A stretch of DNA of 64,000 bases, taken from the NCBI GenBank assembly GCA_963920635.1, contig OY987298.1, positions 64,625,949-64,689,948 on the forward strand, in the 5' to 3' direction. The translations under genes and the position numbers were made by a program. Origin of the DNA: Pseudeuparius sepicola. Lineage: Eukaryota > Arthropoda > Insecta > Coleoptera > Anthribidae. The stretch's first letter is position 1, and the number at the start of each line of letters is the position of its first letter. Shown here one piece after another: positions 35,861-46,372 of the stretch. Under the pieces are notes generated by a model that worked only from the letters and a program-made list of their open reading frames with translations, searched no databases and had not been told where the DNA came from.

Positions 35861-38437
35861 ACAGCTGCAATTTATATAATGATGCATGGATGGGTGGCAA
35901 TAAAGGGAATATGCCGTCGGATTCAGGTGCTGTTTAACCTCCGACATTTCGTGCGATAAACTTACCTACATACTCCAGGTGTTGCTATATGCATTTTAAA
36001 GAAATATTTTATTTTAAGGCACTATACATTATCACCATCTTTGTAAAAGTAATAGAGCGTGGAGTCTACTGATATCTCTAGTGGCCAATCTAGTTGCGGG
36101 TCCACTAGAAATTTATTATAAGAGCGACTCTCGGACCTCTGTAGACAATGGTGAATTAATTTTACGCAGACCATTGTACATACTGCAAGTCACTTTTCGC
36201 AATAAATGTGCTAGTGAACCATGGTATACATACTGAAAGTTAGGAATACTTTCGTTTTCTCGGAAACGAAAGTGTTTTCGGAAGAATCCTCAAACACTCG
36301 GTTTTTATTTAAAATTGAGTATATTCTAGAATCATAACATAACTCATAACGTTTGTGTTTGGCATCGTCCTTGTACTGAATATGATGTCACCAACAATTT
36401 TTTCAAACCCCAAACTTGTATAGTTTTCCAAGGAATTGAATGGCGTCAAGAAAAAAAAAACAATTGAATTTCAAACAAACTAGCCGGAAGTGATGCTTAT
36501 TTGTTCCAGCTAAGACGTTGCGAGTGATTATCGCGGTAATTTCTAACATAAATTAATGGACAAAACACAAGACTTATGTGTAGTTTTTCTCGAATAAAAT
36601 AACAAACAGTTCAAATTGAAACAAAAAAGTTATTGCCAATTTTTTCGTTACACTAGTTTAGTGAATAAAAATTGCACCGCACTCCTGAATATCATCTCAG
36701 GTTTAGCCTGACATGACTTTTTTAAAAAATAGTATTAATTTGTAGTCCTAGTTTTAGCTAGGACAAAAACGTCACATCCTATAATTTCTTCACAAAAGAT
36801 CGGTTATTTGGCTGTAAATTTTTGGTTTGAACTTGAACTTTATTTTTCTTGGTGGCATTCAATTCCTTGGAAAAACTACACAAGTTTAGTTTTGATATCC
36901 TAAAAATTACCGAGACGTCTTTGGGCTTGTAGATCTCAACTTTGCAACAGAACTGTTAGAAGATATTAGGACCCCTAGAAAAAAGAAAAATATCAACGAT
37001 CATCCCAGAATTTTAATAACTGAAAGCGAAAACGACTGAAATTGTACAACACGAGGCAGTAGAAAACGAAGACATAATAACATTTTATTGGACTGACAAG
37101 TCCACAAAAACCATGCACCTTACTTTTGACACAACAAGTTTTCCTGTTGAATCACCCTATGCATTAATATCTAGATTAGATTTTTTCTACGACTGTAAAG
37201 AAATGACCACCATTGTATGTTTTGCTTTTAATTGGGAAATGTACTTCATTGTACACGGTTTTTATCAACCTGTGCGGGAATTTTATTGTGCACGGGTTGC
37301 CACAGCAAACGGTGCGGGAATATCATTGTGCACGGTTAAGAGAAGTAGGTAATAGGAGGCCTTGGAAAAAGAAACGCGACTATTCACACGCGCGCTGGGG
37401 CGAACTTGAAAGTAAAAAAATTATATTAGTTACTTATAACAAAAATGGGCAGTTCCAGCGGCAATAAGATATAATTGACATTATCTCATATTTTGGAACC
37501 TGCAAAATGTGACGGCAGAAAATTTAATTCCAGACATTTTTCCAAAGTTTTTTTTATAACTCTAAGTACTAATATATCATTTTAATATTGTCAGCAAGTA
37601 TAGAGAAGAAATATTTTGCTAAAATTTGTCTGTAATTTAGTACTTCTTGTTCGTGTTTAAAATAATTAAATTATAAAAAATACTAAAAAAACTAAATTTC
37701 AACTCAAACACTGCTGTATTAAAAGTATAGTGCATACCTAACTAGCACGGAATGTTAATTTTCCACTCGTGATTGCAGCACTCGGCTGTGGCTCGTGTCG
37801 AAAACTGTCATACTATAGTGGAAAATGAATGCCATTCCGTGCTAATTACTCTACGTACTACTTAACTTCTAGGTTTTGACTTGTTTAAGTTTTTCATTGT
37901 TTTATATGTCTTCATAAAATTATTTATGTGAAAATTCCATACCTATCTTTTTTGACCAATCAGAGGCTCGTTTTTTGCTTCGTTGTCATGGCAACTCAAA
38001 AAATTTCCGGAAATATTCTCACTTGCTCTAGGGCAGCAGGAGGCGATTACAGCGGAAATTTTTTGACAGATGTCATTATTATAATGTGACATTGTAACAT
38101 ATACTCAACAAAAATTTTGATAATAATTTCGTTTAATTTACGTGTAGGTATGGAATTTTCTTACCGAATCCCCCATGTTCTTGAATTAATATCCGGAAAT
38201 TTTTCTCTAACACGATTTTTTTAAGACAATTCGTATACTCGAAAAATTTCCGGCAATAATATTCAAGCACTAGGGCGATTAGTAATGAGAATATTTTAAT
38301 ATTCAGACATTCAGACTAATGAATAATAAATACTACAGACAATAGTGACCAGTATCAAAATGAGACTCGTTTTTAGGCGAAATATATTCTAACGATAAAC
38401 ATTATGCATTGTGCAAAAAAATTGTATTAGAACCAAA
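35861..38437. other. Non-coding stretch with small inverted repeats
   Basis: No gene recognised. Inverted arms ttccaaggaattgaatg (about 36427) and cattcaattccttgga (about 36857) define a palindromic element of about 480 bp. Around 37247-37337 the phrase gtgcgggaat..attgtgcacgg is repeated imperfectly three times. At about 37741-37848 tagcacggaatg...ttttccac pairs with gtggaaaa...cattccgtgcta. Confidence 0.5.
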
Positions 38438-38441
38438 TTCA

Positions 38442-38853
38442 TGTTACGGGCGACGTGAAGACGAAGACTTTTTAAAAAACTTTTATTTGATTAACGCGAG
38501 TTACAGAGTTTCGGCTTAGACTACAGACAAGACTAGAATTAACACTCTTACTTTACTAGGTCCTATTTATACAGATCTGTTATGCTGAGGTGTTGTGGTT
38601 CTCATGGGAAAAGAATATAAAGACAAAGGGAAGATCAAATTCTGCAATTCTTGCAGTAAGCAAGTTTTAACAATACTCAAAAGGAATATGATATGTTCTA
38701 GTAATCATTCTAGAACAATATACAATGGAAAATGATATCTTTGTAGTAAGCATCTTGAACAATAGAGAATGAGAACATAATATCCAACAGTAAACAGAAT
38801 CAAGGGTAAAAACAAGGTTATGATCAAGGTGATGCTTGAGGTCGGATATAACA
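38442..38853 (-). repeat. 3' LTR
   Basis: 412 bp, matching 46714-47125 at 410 positions. The AATAAA polyadenylation signal (minus strand) is at 38482-38487, about 40 bases before the LTR end. Confidence 0.95.
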
Positions 38854-38865
38854 CCTTCCCCCTTA
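38854..38865 (-). promoter_or_regulatory. Polypurine tract
   Basis: On the minus strand, taagggggaagg immediately precedes the 3' LTR. This is the expected plus-strand DNA primer of an LTR element. Confidence 0.9.
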
Positions 38866-38901
38866 TATTAAAAATTTGTGTTAACAAATTTTGACATTAA
38901 A

Positions 38902-40818
38902 TTAGGCATATGTTTTAGTATTAGAATTTAGTTCAATTTCTTCTTCTTCGCGAGGTTCGTCCAATCTATACGAAGGTCTTCTTTTGACAGTAACAAATTT
39001 TCTTAAATTTTGAAAAACGCGATTTCGTGTTCTAGGAGGTTGTGGAGGATCGTCTCCGTTATTAGTAGTAATAATGCCTATTTTAATGTTCCTAGACTTT
39101 TTACATTTAAAATAAAAGTACACAATAATTAAAAGTATGATTAAAGCAATGGATAGATATGTCAATATTGGCGTATACTTATTTACAGTTGGTTCGTTAA
39201 TAATATTATCAAGATCCTTTGCATATTCGTCTAATTTATGCTTTGCGACATTTAAATCGTCATAATTAAATTTATTTAGTTGTAAAGGTTTTAAGTCAGG
39301 ATATTTTAGTTTATTTGGAGTTTCTTTGCAACATTCAAATGGTATATTAATTGGGTGAAATTTATAGGTTTGATTAGATTTATTTAAATTTTTCGTTTGA
39401 ATTTTAGTACTTCCAATATAAGCAATGCATTCAGATTTTAACGTTAAAATTGAAGTTTTGTCTAGCATTATAGTCAAAGGATTTTGATTTTTGCACTTAA
39501 TAGTTATAGGAAATATTTCACTTAAAATTATTAACCATTGATTCTCTTGAATCAATTGTACATTGTAACTTTCAATTGAAATTGTGACTATGTCACAAGT
39601 ATTAGGTAAATGGGTTTTTACCTCTAATAATTGAGCTTCACATCTTGAATGTGAGTCAATAGGAGTAGGATATAAATCTTTGCACATTATTAAATCAAAT
39701 GCTAGTTCTTTACAATTTTTTATATCATAGAGAATTACATAGAGAGTTGGGTCATCGCTTTTTGCTACAAATTTAGTATCAGTGGATACCATGTGATAAA
39801 ATCCAGTTTTATTGTCGAAAATTGGAATAGGATAAATTCTATAAAGAGTATACCATTGAGGTTCTACTAAAGGAATGTCTAATATAAAAACAAGTCTATT
39901 TTCTGTTTGAAAAACCTTTAGTTCTATAAAATCAAGATAAGTTGCAACATTTAGAAGTTGAGGAGTTAAGGGCAAATTATTTTTGTTTAAAGTTTGAGCG
40001 ATTATTTGCAAATGATGAACCAGGTCTTCAGGAGTTATAACTGACGTGTGAATAATATGTAACTTTGCAAAAGTAATAGAGTTTAGAATGTCATTTAAAT
40101 TGCTTTCGATAAAGGTATAGGATTCTAGGAGTCTTTCGGCCATCTCTAAAACTTGTAATTTTGCAGTGTAATAATTAAAATTATCAGAAATGTTATAAAT
40201 GTAATTTTCGATTTGTTTTATGTCATTATTAAAAGTAATTTCATCAATTTGTAATTTGTTGATAGAGTCGTTAAAGTTTTTGATAACTGAAGTAGTTACT
40301 AAAATTTGTTTTTTCATTAATTTTTCTAATTCGTGTTCGTCTCTGTTAATTTTGTCGATACAATCGTTATAATACTGTCCGTCTGAAGCGTCTAAATTTC
40401 CGGTAATAAATTTCCAAACTGACCCTAAACCATTAATTAAACCTCTTTTATATCTTCTTACATCAATAGCTAATTCTTCAAATTTGAGCGCAATGTTTTC
40501 GGAAAGTTGATTTAGTAAAGTGAGATGTGACTTAACTTCGCTTAGAAAGGCGGCCATTCGTACGTCTTTTGGTTGAATTATAAATTGCATATTTTCTAAA
40601 ATTTTATTATTATTTTCGAATGTTGTTTTTAGAGATGAAATGTCTTTATATACCAATAAACTCCACTTGTCATTAGAAATTTTGAGTCCGGATTGCTCTT
40701 GATAGAACACGCCTATGGTGTTATTAATTGGTCGCAGTGTATATTGTGCCATAGCGGTAGTGAACAAAGAAAATCTGTAACGAAGTTTCAGAATTAGGAA
40801 CTTGGTTCGATATAACAA
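38902..40818 (-). CDS. env: Envelope fusion protein (baculovirus F-like), intact
   Basis: A 638-codon frame in the third position of the element, as env in errantiviruses. It would make a membrane fusion glycoprotein. Visible parts: a hydrophobic N-terminus (residues 1-25) that may act as a signal peptide; a furin-type site RRYKR at 121-125, followed at once by a Gly-rich hydrophobic segment (126-145) that fits a fusion peptide; a helical, heptad-like region (about 150-260); a membrane anchor (about 548-570); and a cytoplasmic tail of 68 residues rich in Arg then Glu. It overlaps the end of pol by 25 nt in another frame. In this group env usually comes from a spliced RNA. There are no stops, in contrast to pol. 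Start choice: the Met at 40818 is the first; a Met at residue 23 is the alternative. Confidence 0.88.
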   Translation of the reverse strand: MLYRTKFLILKLRYRFSLFTTAMAQYTLRPINNTIGVFYQEQSGLKISNDKWSLLVYKDISSLKTTFENNNKILENMQFIIQPKDVRMAAFLSEVKSHLTLLNQLSENIALKFEELAIDVRRYKRGLINGLGSVWKFITGNLDASDGQYYNDCIDKINRDEHELEKLMKKQILVTTSVIKNFNDSINKLQIDEITFNNDIKQIENYIYNISDNFNYYTAKLQVLEMAERLLESYTFIESNLNDILNSITFAKLHIIHTSVITPEDLVHHLQIIAQTLNKNNLPLTPQLLNVATYLDFIELKVFQTENRLVFILDIPLVEPQWYTLYRIYPIPIFDNKTGFYHMVSTDTKFVAKSDDPTLYVILYDIKNCKELAFDLIMCKDLYPTPIDSHSRCEAQLLEVKTHLPNTCDIVTISIESYNVQLIQENQWLIILSEIFPITIKCKNQNPLTIMLDKTSILTLKSECIAYIGSTKIQTKNLNKSNQTYKFHPINIPFECCKETPNKLKYPDLKPLQLNKFNYDDLNVAKHKLDEYAKDLDNIINEPTVNKYTPILTYLSIALIILLIIVYFYFKCKKSRNIKIGIITTNNGDDPPQPPRTRNRVFQNLRKFVTVKRRPSYRLDEPREEEEIELNSNTKTYA

Positions 40819-41816
40819 ATTATTTTAATATCAGTATTTTTGAAAATATATTTGATCATAGGGAGAACTGTATCCCAATCTAATTTGTCTAATCCACAAG
40901 CTAACTTGGGTATAGCTATAATTTTATCTTTTTCATCAGTGCTCTCGAGACAATTTGTTCGTAATTCCTTCAAGCAATTAAATAAATTAGCATAAGTTGG
41001 TTTATAATAGAAAAATTCTTTAGTTATTAAATAATAAATATTTCTTGTCGGAAGTTGAAGTACTGCTATTTCACCAATTGACTTATTTTGATTTTTTAGT
41101 TCATCTACGTGTCCAAATTTATTCTTAAATTCTTTTGCAATTCCTGCATTCATTTCTAAATCTTTAGATACACAGTGAGCTAATGAAATATTTTCAGGGG
41201 CATCAAATAAGTTGCCCAGTTCAATGGAAACGTTATTATTTTCAATAGGGATTTTTCGATCTAGAGTATAAAAGAATTCTTTAACCGTTAGTTCTTCTTC
41301 CTCCAATTCGTGACATTTCTTTAGCATATCAAAATTCATTTTTGTGGTTTGGTTAGTAATTGGGTTATGTAGCAAAGCTGAATTCGTATAAATTTCTTTA
41401 ATTTTATAGGGTCCATTAAATTTGTTAGCTAGTTTATTTTTTATTTGGGACTCCTTGACATAAACCTTTTCTCCTACGCGAAATTGTCGCTGCTCCGAAA
41501 CGTGTGTATCAAATCGCTGTTTCGCCTTTTGTTTGCGCATATCCGTACGCTTTCTTGCCACTTCATAATAATGCTTTATTTTATTGTTTAAATCGCGAAC
41601 GTACTTAGAGATTAATTCTTGCTGATTATACAAAACTTCTGGAGGTCGAGACGAGGTGTGACCGAATAGCAATTCGTAAGGAGTAAAGCCGTGTGTTTTA
41701 TTTATAGAATTGTTATATGCTATACAAGCGTAAGGAAGCATTTGAAATGGGTGTTCGTTAGGATTTTCTGTACTACATGCGCGTATCATTTCAGTTAAGG
41801 TGGCATGAAATCTTTC
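40794..41816 (-). pseudogene. pol: Pol C-terminal part: integrase end fused to a TARG1/OARD1-like macro domain
   Basis: This continues the integrase frame directly after the stop at 41817-41819 and starts with the codon for the catalytic Glu (ERFH). Counting from the Met at 41789 (331 codons): residues 1-55 are the end of the integrase core (HGFTPYELLFG), 85-160 the C-terminal SH3-like GPY/F module (FRVGEKVYV, NKFNGPYKI), 161-185 an acidic linker, and 186-328 a macro domain. The macro domain has SLAHCVSKDLEMNAGIA, a GEIAVL strand, YYLITK with Lys257, and ACGLDKL with Asp301. These match the catalytic Lys84 and Asp125 of human OARD1/TARG1, which removes ADP-ribose from glutamate. The domain sits inside the pol frame, not in a separate gene, and pol ends just after it. 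The family assignment is strong by eye; activity is inferred. Confidence 0.88.
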
Positions 41817-43715
41817 TTAGGAGCCATTTGATTGCGGATGACTAACACTAGAGAAAGTTAATTTTATATTGTATAATTTACAAAGATCTTTCATTAATTG
41901 ATTATTAAATTCTTTACCTACATCGCAATAGATTCTTAAGGGAGTTCCAAAATGTTGAAAATAGAGTAACAGAGCGTCTACTACAGATCTCGCTGTTTTA
42001 TTAGGAAGTGCATAAGTTTGGGTAAATTTTGTTAGTTCGTCTCTTATGGTAAGGATATTATTTTTTACTGGGATTTCTAGGATATCGATATTTATTCTTT
42101 CGAAAGGAGTTTTAGGAGTTTCGGTAATAACTAAGGGACTGTCCAAGTTTTGTCTACAAATTTTTGTCTTTTGGCAGATTTCGCACTGCCGAATAAATGT
42201 TTCGACGTCTTTAGTTAGTCCTGTCCAATTATATTTTTGTTTGATGCGTCTAATTGTTTCGTTTATTCCTCGATGTAAGTTTGTCTTGCCTGAATGAAAT
42301 TGATCTATTATTATAGGTATTTGGTCTTCGTCTGGTATAGTCACAATGTTCTGACAAATTGTTAGTTGGAAATTTTTATCTGAGAACAAAAAATTAAACA
42401 TTTCTAAAATTGGAAAATCTGGATTGTTTTCAATGTAATAAGTTTTATTTTCTTCGAATATATCTTTACTGTAATAAAGAGATATGAAGAGTACTTGTAT
42501 TGCGGTTTCAAAATTAAAAGGAACAGGAATTATATAATATTTTCTTTTAGCTACGGTTTGACTGGAAAGAACATTTGCTTTATTATAGTTAAAATCAGGA
42601 TTTAGCTCAAGTAAATCATCAATAACTTTTTCGTGAAGGTCTGTTAATTTGTCTTGTTGAAAAATTAGTACAATGTCCTTGTGTGTTTTGTCTAAAAGTT
42701 GATTATTTGTATATTGGATTTTAGAATAGTCGATCATTAAATTCGTCTTGTATAGATCAAAAAATCTGTCAAATTCATTACAGATTATAGCAATTTCGTC
42801 AGTCTCATTATTGTCAATAGGCGGGTCAATGTCTTGAGGATTATCATGGGAAGTAGATGGTTCGTCTAGGGAAGTATGAAAGGAAACAGCTTCTTTTATA
42901 TGATTGATTTTGATTCGAGATAAAGCGTCGGCATTTCGATTAATTTTTCCAGGTTTATAAATTATTTGATAATTATATTCTTCTAATTTAAGTCGCCAAC
43001 GTGCTAAACGACTACCGGGATCTTTTATTGAGAAAAGCCAGGTTAAAGGTCTATGATCTGTAACCAATAAGAATTTTCGTCCGAAAAGATAAAGTCTATA
43101 GTTTTTTACGGCAGCAATTATTGCCAAAAGTTCTTTCTCTATAACGCTATATTTCATTTCTGCTGGACTTAAGGTTCTTGAAAAGTATGCTATGGGAAGA
43201 TCATTTCCAACAGGTCCTTGCGAAAGTACCGCGCCTACAGCAAAAGCGCTTGCATCTGTAGTTAAAACAAATTCTTTTTCAAAATTAGGATATATTAGAA
43301 TTGGTGAAGTTATTAATGCATTTTTAAGTTGTTCGAAAGATTCACGACAATCTTTATCAAAAATAAATGGTACGTCTTTTCTTAAAAGTCGAGTTAAAGG
43401 CTTTGTCATTTTTGCGAAGTTTGGAATAAACTTCCTGTAGTAACCAGTAAGACCCAAAAATTGTTTAATTTGTTTAGTATTGGCAGGTTGAGGAAAATCG
43501 ATAACAGCTTGTACTTTTTGTGGATTTGGTTTGACCCCTTCAGGTGTAATAACATGTCCTAAATAAATTACTTCTTTTCGTAAGAATTCACACTTATCTG
43601 GCTGTATTTTTAGATTTGAATTTCTTAATCTTTGAAAAACTTCAGTAATACGAGAGATATGTTCATTAATTGTGGAAGAATAAATAAAATAATGTCGTCC
43701 ATGTAAACTAAGCAC
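41817..43715 (-). pseudogene. pol: Pol central part: RT thumb, RNase H, spacer, integrase core
   Basis: A 632-codon frame. Residues 10-115 are RT thumb and connection (CEFLRKEVIYLGHVITPEG, LGLTGYYRKFIPNF). 145-265 is RNase H with D154 (TTDAS), E195, D220 (VTDHRPL) and D263 (NADALSR). 341-456 is a spacer of unusual character, described in a finding. 474-514 is the HHCC zinc finger of integrase (H474, H481, C511, C514), followed by the catalytic acids D544 and D598. The stop TAA at 41817-41819 comes one codon before the third catalytic acid (Glu), in the spacing D-35-E. The first ten codons belong to another frame: RT reading enters here by a frame change just after the YMDD box at about 43680. 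Confidence 0.9.
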
Positions 43716-44846
43716 TTTTCGTTTTGTGTCCCCATTAGTATATTATCCATAACCCTCTGAAAGGTTGAGGGCGCATTACGAAGGCCAAAGGGCATACGTA
43801 AATATTCGAAATGTCCATTTTCAACGGAAAAAGCAGTTTTCGAAATGTCTTCTGGATTCATTTCAATTTGTTGAAAACCAGAAGCCAAATCTAAAGTAGT
43901 AAAATAATGGCAATTACCCAACTGATCTAATATATCTGAAATATTAGGCAGTGGATACCTGTCATTAACTGTTAATTCATTTAATTTCCGATAATCAATT
44001 ACGATTCTCCATTTTTGTTTGCCTGAAGCGTCTAATTTTTTTGGAACGACCCATACTGGGGACGACCATGGTGAAACAGAAGGTATAATTATTCCTTGAG
44101 AAAGCATTTTATTAATTTGTGTTTTTACTTCTTCCTTGTGAACTTGTGGATATCGATAAGATTTAGTAAAAATTGGCTTAGCGTCGCCTGTATCGATAGT
44201 ATGTTTTATTTCATTAGTGAAACTTAGGAAATCTCCGTCAAAGTAAAATATATCTTCAAAATTCAAGCATAAATTAGTAATTAATTCTTTTTCTTCTTCG
44301 TTTAAATGTTCTAGCCTTAATGATTCTTTTATTTCTTCTACTCTGCTTTTCGTTTTATTAAAATTACAAATAATATTAGCACTAGCGTTCGTTTCTTTAA
44401 TGTAAGGCTCAAATTCAAATTCTTCGAAACAAATATCCTTTGTTATGGCATTAGCGTTTAATATTGTCGTATAAAAATTACCGTCTTCGTTTATTTTTAC
44501 TATAGCATTTGGCACGTATACCTTTTCTACTCGTTGTGCGCATAAAATCATTTCTTTATTCGTATATCTATTCGTATGAAACTTGCATATTTTTTCGCAA
44601 CGCGGTTCTATCGTAACCTGATTTATATTATAACTCGTATTTTCGCTTTCAAAATTATTTATATTTTCCGTGTAATCATTATTATTATTATTATTTCGTT
44701 CATAAGCGTTTATATGAAGGCTATCGTATCTTTCGTCAACATTAACTTGTCTTTTATAAACAACTCGATTATTATTATCATTATTATTCGTTAACTCGTT
44801 TAATTCATCTCCGTCTTTGAGTAATTCGTGTACCTTATAGTACGTA
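43625..44846 (-). pseudogene. pol: Pol: reverse transcriptase palm/fingers with N-terminal extension
   Basis: The RT frame is open from about 44846. Its first Met used as a coordinate is at 44551, but translation would normally come from upstream as part of Gag-Pol. The extension (44846-44552) is Asn-rich, with AAT/GAT repeats. RT motifs seen: [55 protein letters not shown] and the catalytic YMDD (residues 283-286 counted from 44551; 43705-43694). Four residues after YMDD the family sequence continues in a different frame, so this frame ends in about 18 unrelated residues (stop at 43625). A second frame change separates it from the protease. Confidence 0.88.
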
Positions 44847-45264
44847 CCTAATTAATTGTTTATTCCTAAAATCTACTACTGCACCGTACCTTTCTAAAAA
44901 GTCAGCGCCTAAAATTCCGTCGAATCCTATATCTAGATCGCAAATATAAACTTTATGGGGAGAAAGAGGACCCGTAAAAGAAACAAATACCGCTTCAGTA
45001 ATAGGAATTGATTGGCCAGAAATACCTTTAATTTGAAAATTTTCTGGACATCGATTTAAAAATTGCTGAACCGTCTCTGGTTTGAAAATTGAAATACCAG
45101 CTCCTGTGTCAATTAAAATTTTGTACTTATCGGTATTATCTTTAATATAATATAGATTGCTATTGTCAACGGTATTTATGCAAACGTTTGGTCCGTATTG
45201 GTCATACCAAGATTCTTGAAGTTGGGAATAGGATTCTGGTCCGAGGCTGTTAATTGAAAATTTT
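44835..45264 (-). pseudogene. pol: Pol: aspartic protease, reached by -1 frameshift from gag
   Basis: Retropepsin-type protease that would process Gag-Pol. In the -1 frame relative to gag it reads ILIDTGAGISIF (catalytic Asp in DTGA, about 45115-45095) and ends with the second signature ILGADFLERYGAVVD. It stops at TAA 44835-44837. The frame is open back to the heptamer in gag at 45258-45264, an overlap of about 85 nt with gag. The RT frame opens only about 10 nt before this stop and in yet another frame, so protease and RT are separated by an indel or an unusual recoding event. Confidence 0.82.
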
Positions 45265-46372
45265 CGCTTTGGCCCAGATAATGTTGTTGGGGAGTTCTAT
45301 TTTGGTTATTTGGATTTGAATTTGGGAATCTAGGAGTAAAATTTTGATTAGAAGGCTGGAAACCTGAATTATTATTAAAAGTTCTTGGGAAATTGTTTCT
45401 AGGAATATTATTAGAAAAATTTCTAGGAGGTTGATTTCTTGGTTGGAAGTTTTGAGGGTGGTTCCTAGGTTGGAAAGAAGGAGTTTGAAAATTATTTTGC
45501 TGAGGAAAAGATGGTCTTTGATGGAACCTATTTTGGGAGAAATTATTTCTTTGGGAGTTATTTTGGAAATTGTTAGAGTAGCTAGAAGGATTTGGACCAT
45601 TTCTGTAATAATTATTTTGATTTTTAGTTCGACATTCATTGATAGTATGTCCATTTCTTTTGCAATAATTACAAAATTTTGGAAAACTATTATTAGTTCT
45701 CTTAACATTATTATTGAAGACTGGTACACGATTTTGCCTCTGAAATTTTTGATTTTCAAAATAAGAAAGTTGCAATTCTCTCTTAATTAAAGCTATAGCA
45801 TCCATCATGTTGGGTGGATTGCTAGCACGAATTAGTTGCCCTATTCTTGGTTCTAAACCTGTCAAAACTGTATTTAGGCACATGCTATCGATTAATGTAG
45901 CTTGCGATTCTTTTTGTTCCCTAGTGAGAAGGCTTTGTTTTCCTATTGCGGCATACATTTTCGAGCAGTGAGTTTGAACTCTGCCTACAAAAGTCAAAGC
46001 ATTTTCATTTTGGGATTGACACATTCTTTGTAAATCTTGAATTAATGAAGTTAGATCGCGAGGATCTCCGAAATGAACGTTAAGTAATTGTTTGATTTCC
46101 CTCCAGGTACTCAAGTCTCTTGAATTAATGAGTTGGGCTGCACGTCCCTTTAATTGATTTTTAATTTTTATAATAAGTAAAATGGCTTGGTCGCCAACAG
46201 TCATTTGCATGGCCCTATCACATGCAATGATAAAAGTATTTAAATTGATTTGATCCCCATCGTATTCAGGGATGATAGAAAATATTTCGCTTAATTTAAA
46301 TGGTACTTCGTCGTTATTTGAAGCGTTTGCTTCATTGTTTACATTAGAGTTTATAGCTTCGTTATTCGGCAT
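45176..46372 (-). CDS. gag: Gag polyprotein with CCHC zinc knuckle, intact
   Basis: 398 codons. It builds the particle core and binds RNA. Residues 1-22 are Asn-rich. 23-205 is a capsid-like helical domain of the retrotransposon Gag type (FSIIPEYDGD, WREIKQLLNVHFGDPRDLTSLIQDL). C234-C247 is a zinc knuckle of the form C-X2-C-X4-H-X4-C. 248-370 is a low-complexity tail very rich in Asn, Gln, Phe, Pro and Arg. The start is the first Met in frame, 341 nt after the 5' LTR. The last 80 or so nt overlap the protease frame. No lesions are seen. Confidence 0.93.
   Translation of the reverse strand: MPNNEAINSNVNNEANASNNDEVPFKLSEIFSIIPEYDGDQINLNTFIIACDRAMQMTVGDQAILLIIKIKNQLKGRAAQLINSRDLSTWREIKQLLNVHFGDPRDLTSLIQDLQRMCQSQNENALTFVGRVQTHCSKMYAAIGKQSLLTREQKESQATLIDSMCLNTVLTGLEPRIGQLIRASNPPNMMDAIALIKRELQLSYFENQKFQRQNRVPVFNNNVKRTNNSFPKFCNYCKRNGHTINECRTKNQNNYYRNGPNPSSYSNNFQNNSQRNNFSQNRFHQRPSFPQQNNFQTPSFQPRNHPQNFQPRNQPPRNFSNNIPRNNFPRTFNNNSGFQPSNQNFTPRFPNSNPNNQNRTPQQHYLGQSENFQLTASDQNPIPNFKNLGMTNTDQTFA
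45258..45264 (-). promoter_or_regulatory. Candidate -1 ribosomal slippery heptamer
   Basis: On the minus strand the gag frame reads GA-A AAT TTT-CAA; A AAT TTT fits the X XXY YYZ rule. The -1 frame is open from here through the protease. It lies about 80 nt before the gag stop. A downstream pseudoknot was not tested. Confidence 0.55.

Noticed and set aside
45250..45790. Two long frames overlapping gag (169 codons minus strand, 119 codons plus strand)
   Set aside because: They shadow the low-complexity Asn/Gln/Pro-rich coding region of gag, have no domain, and neither is the -1 frame that leads to protease.
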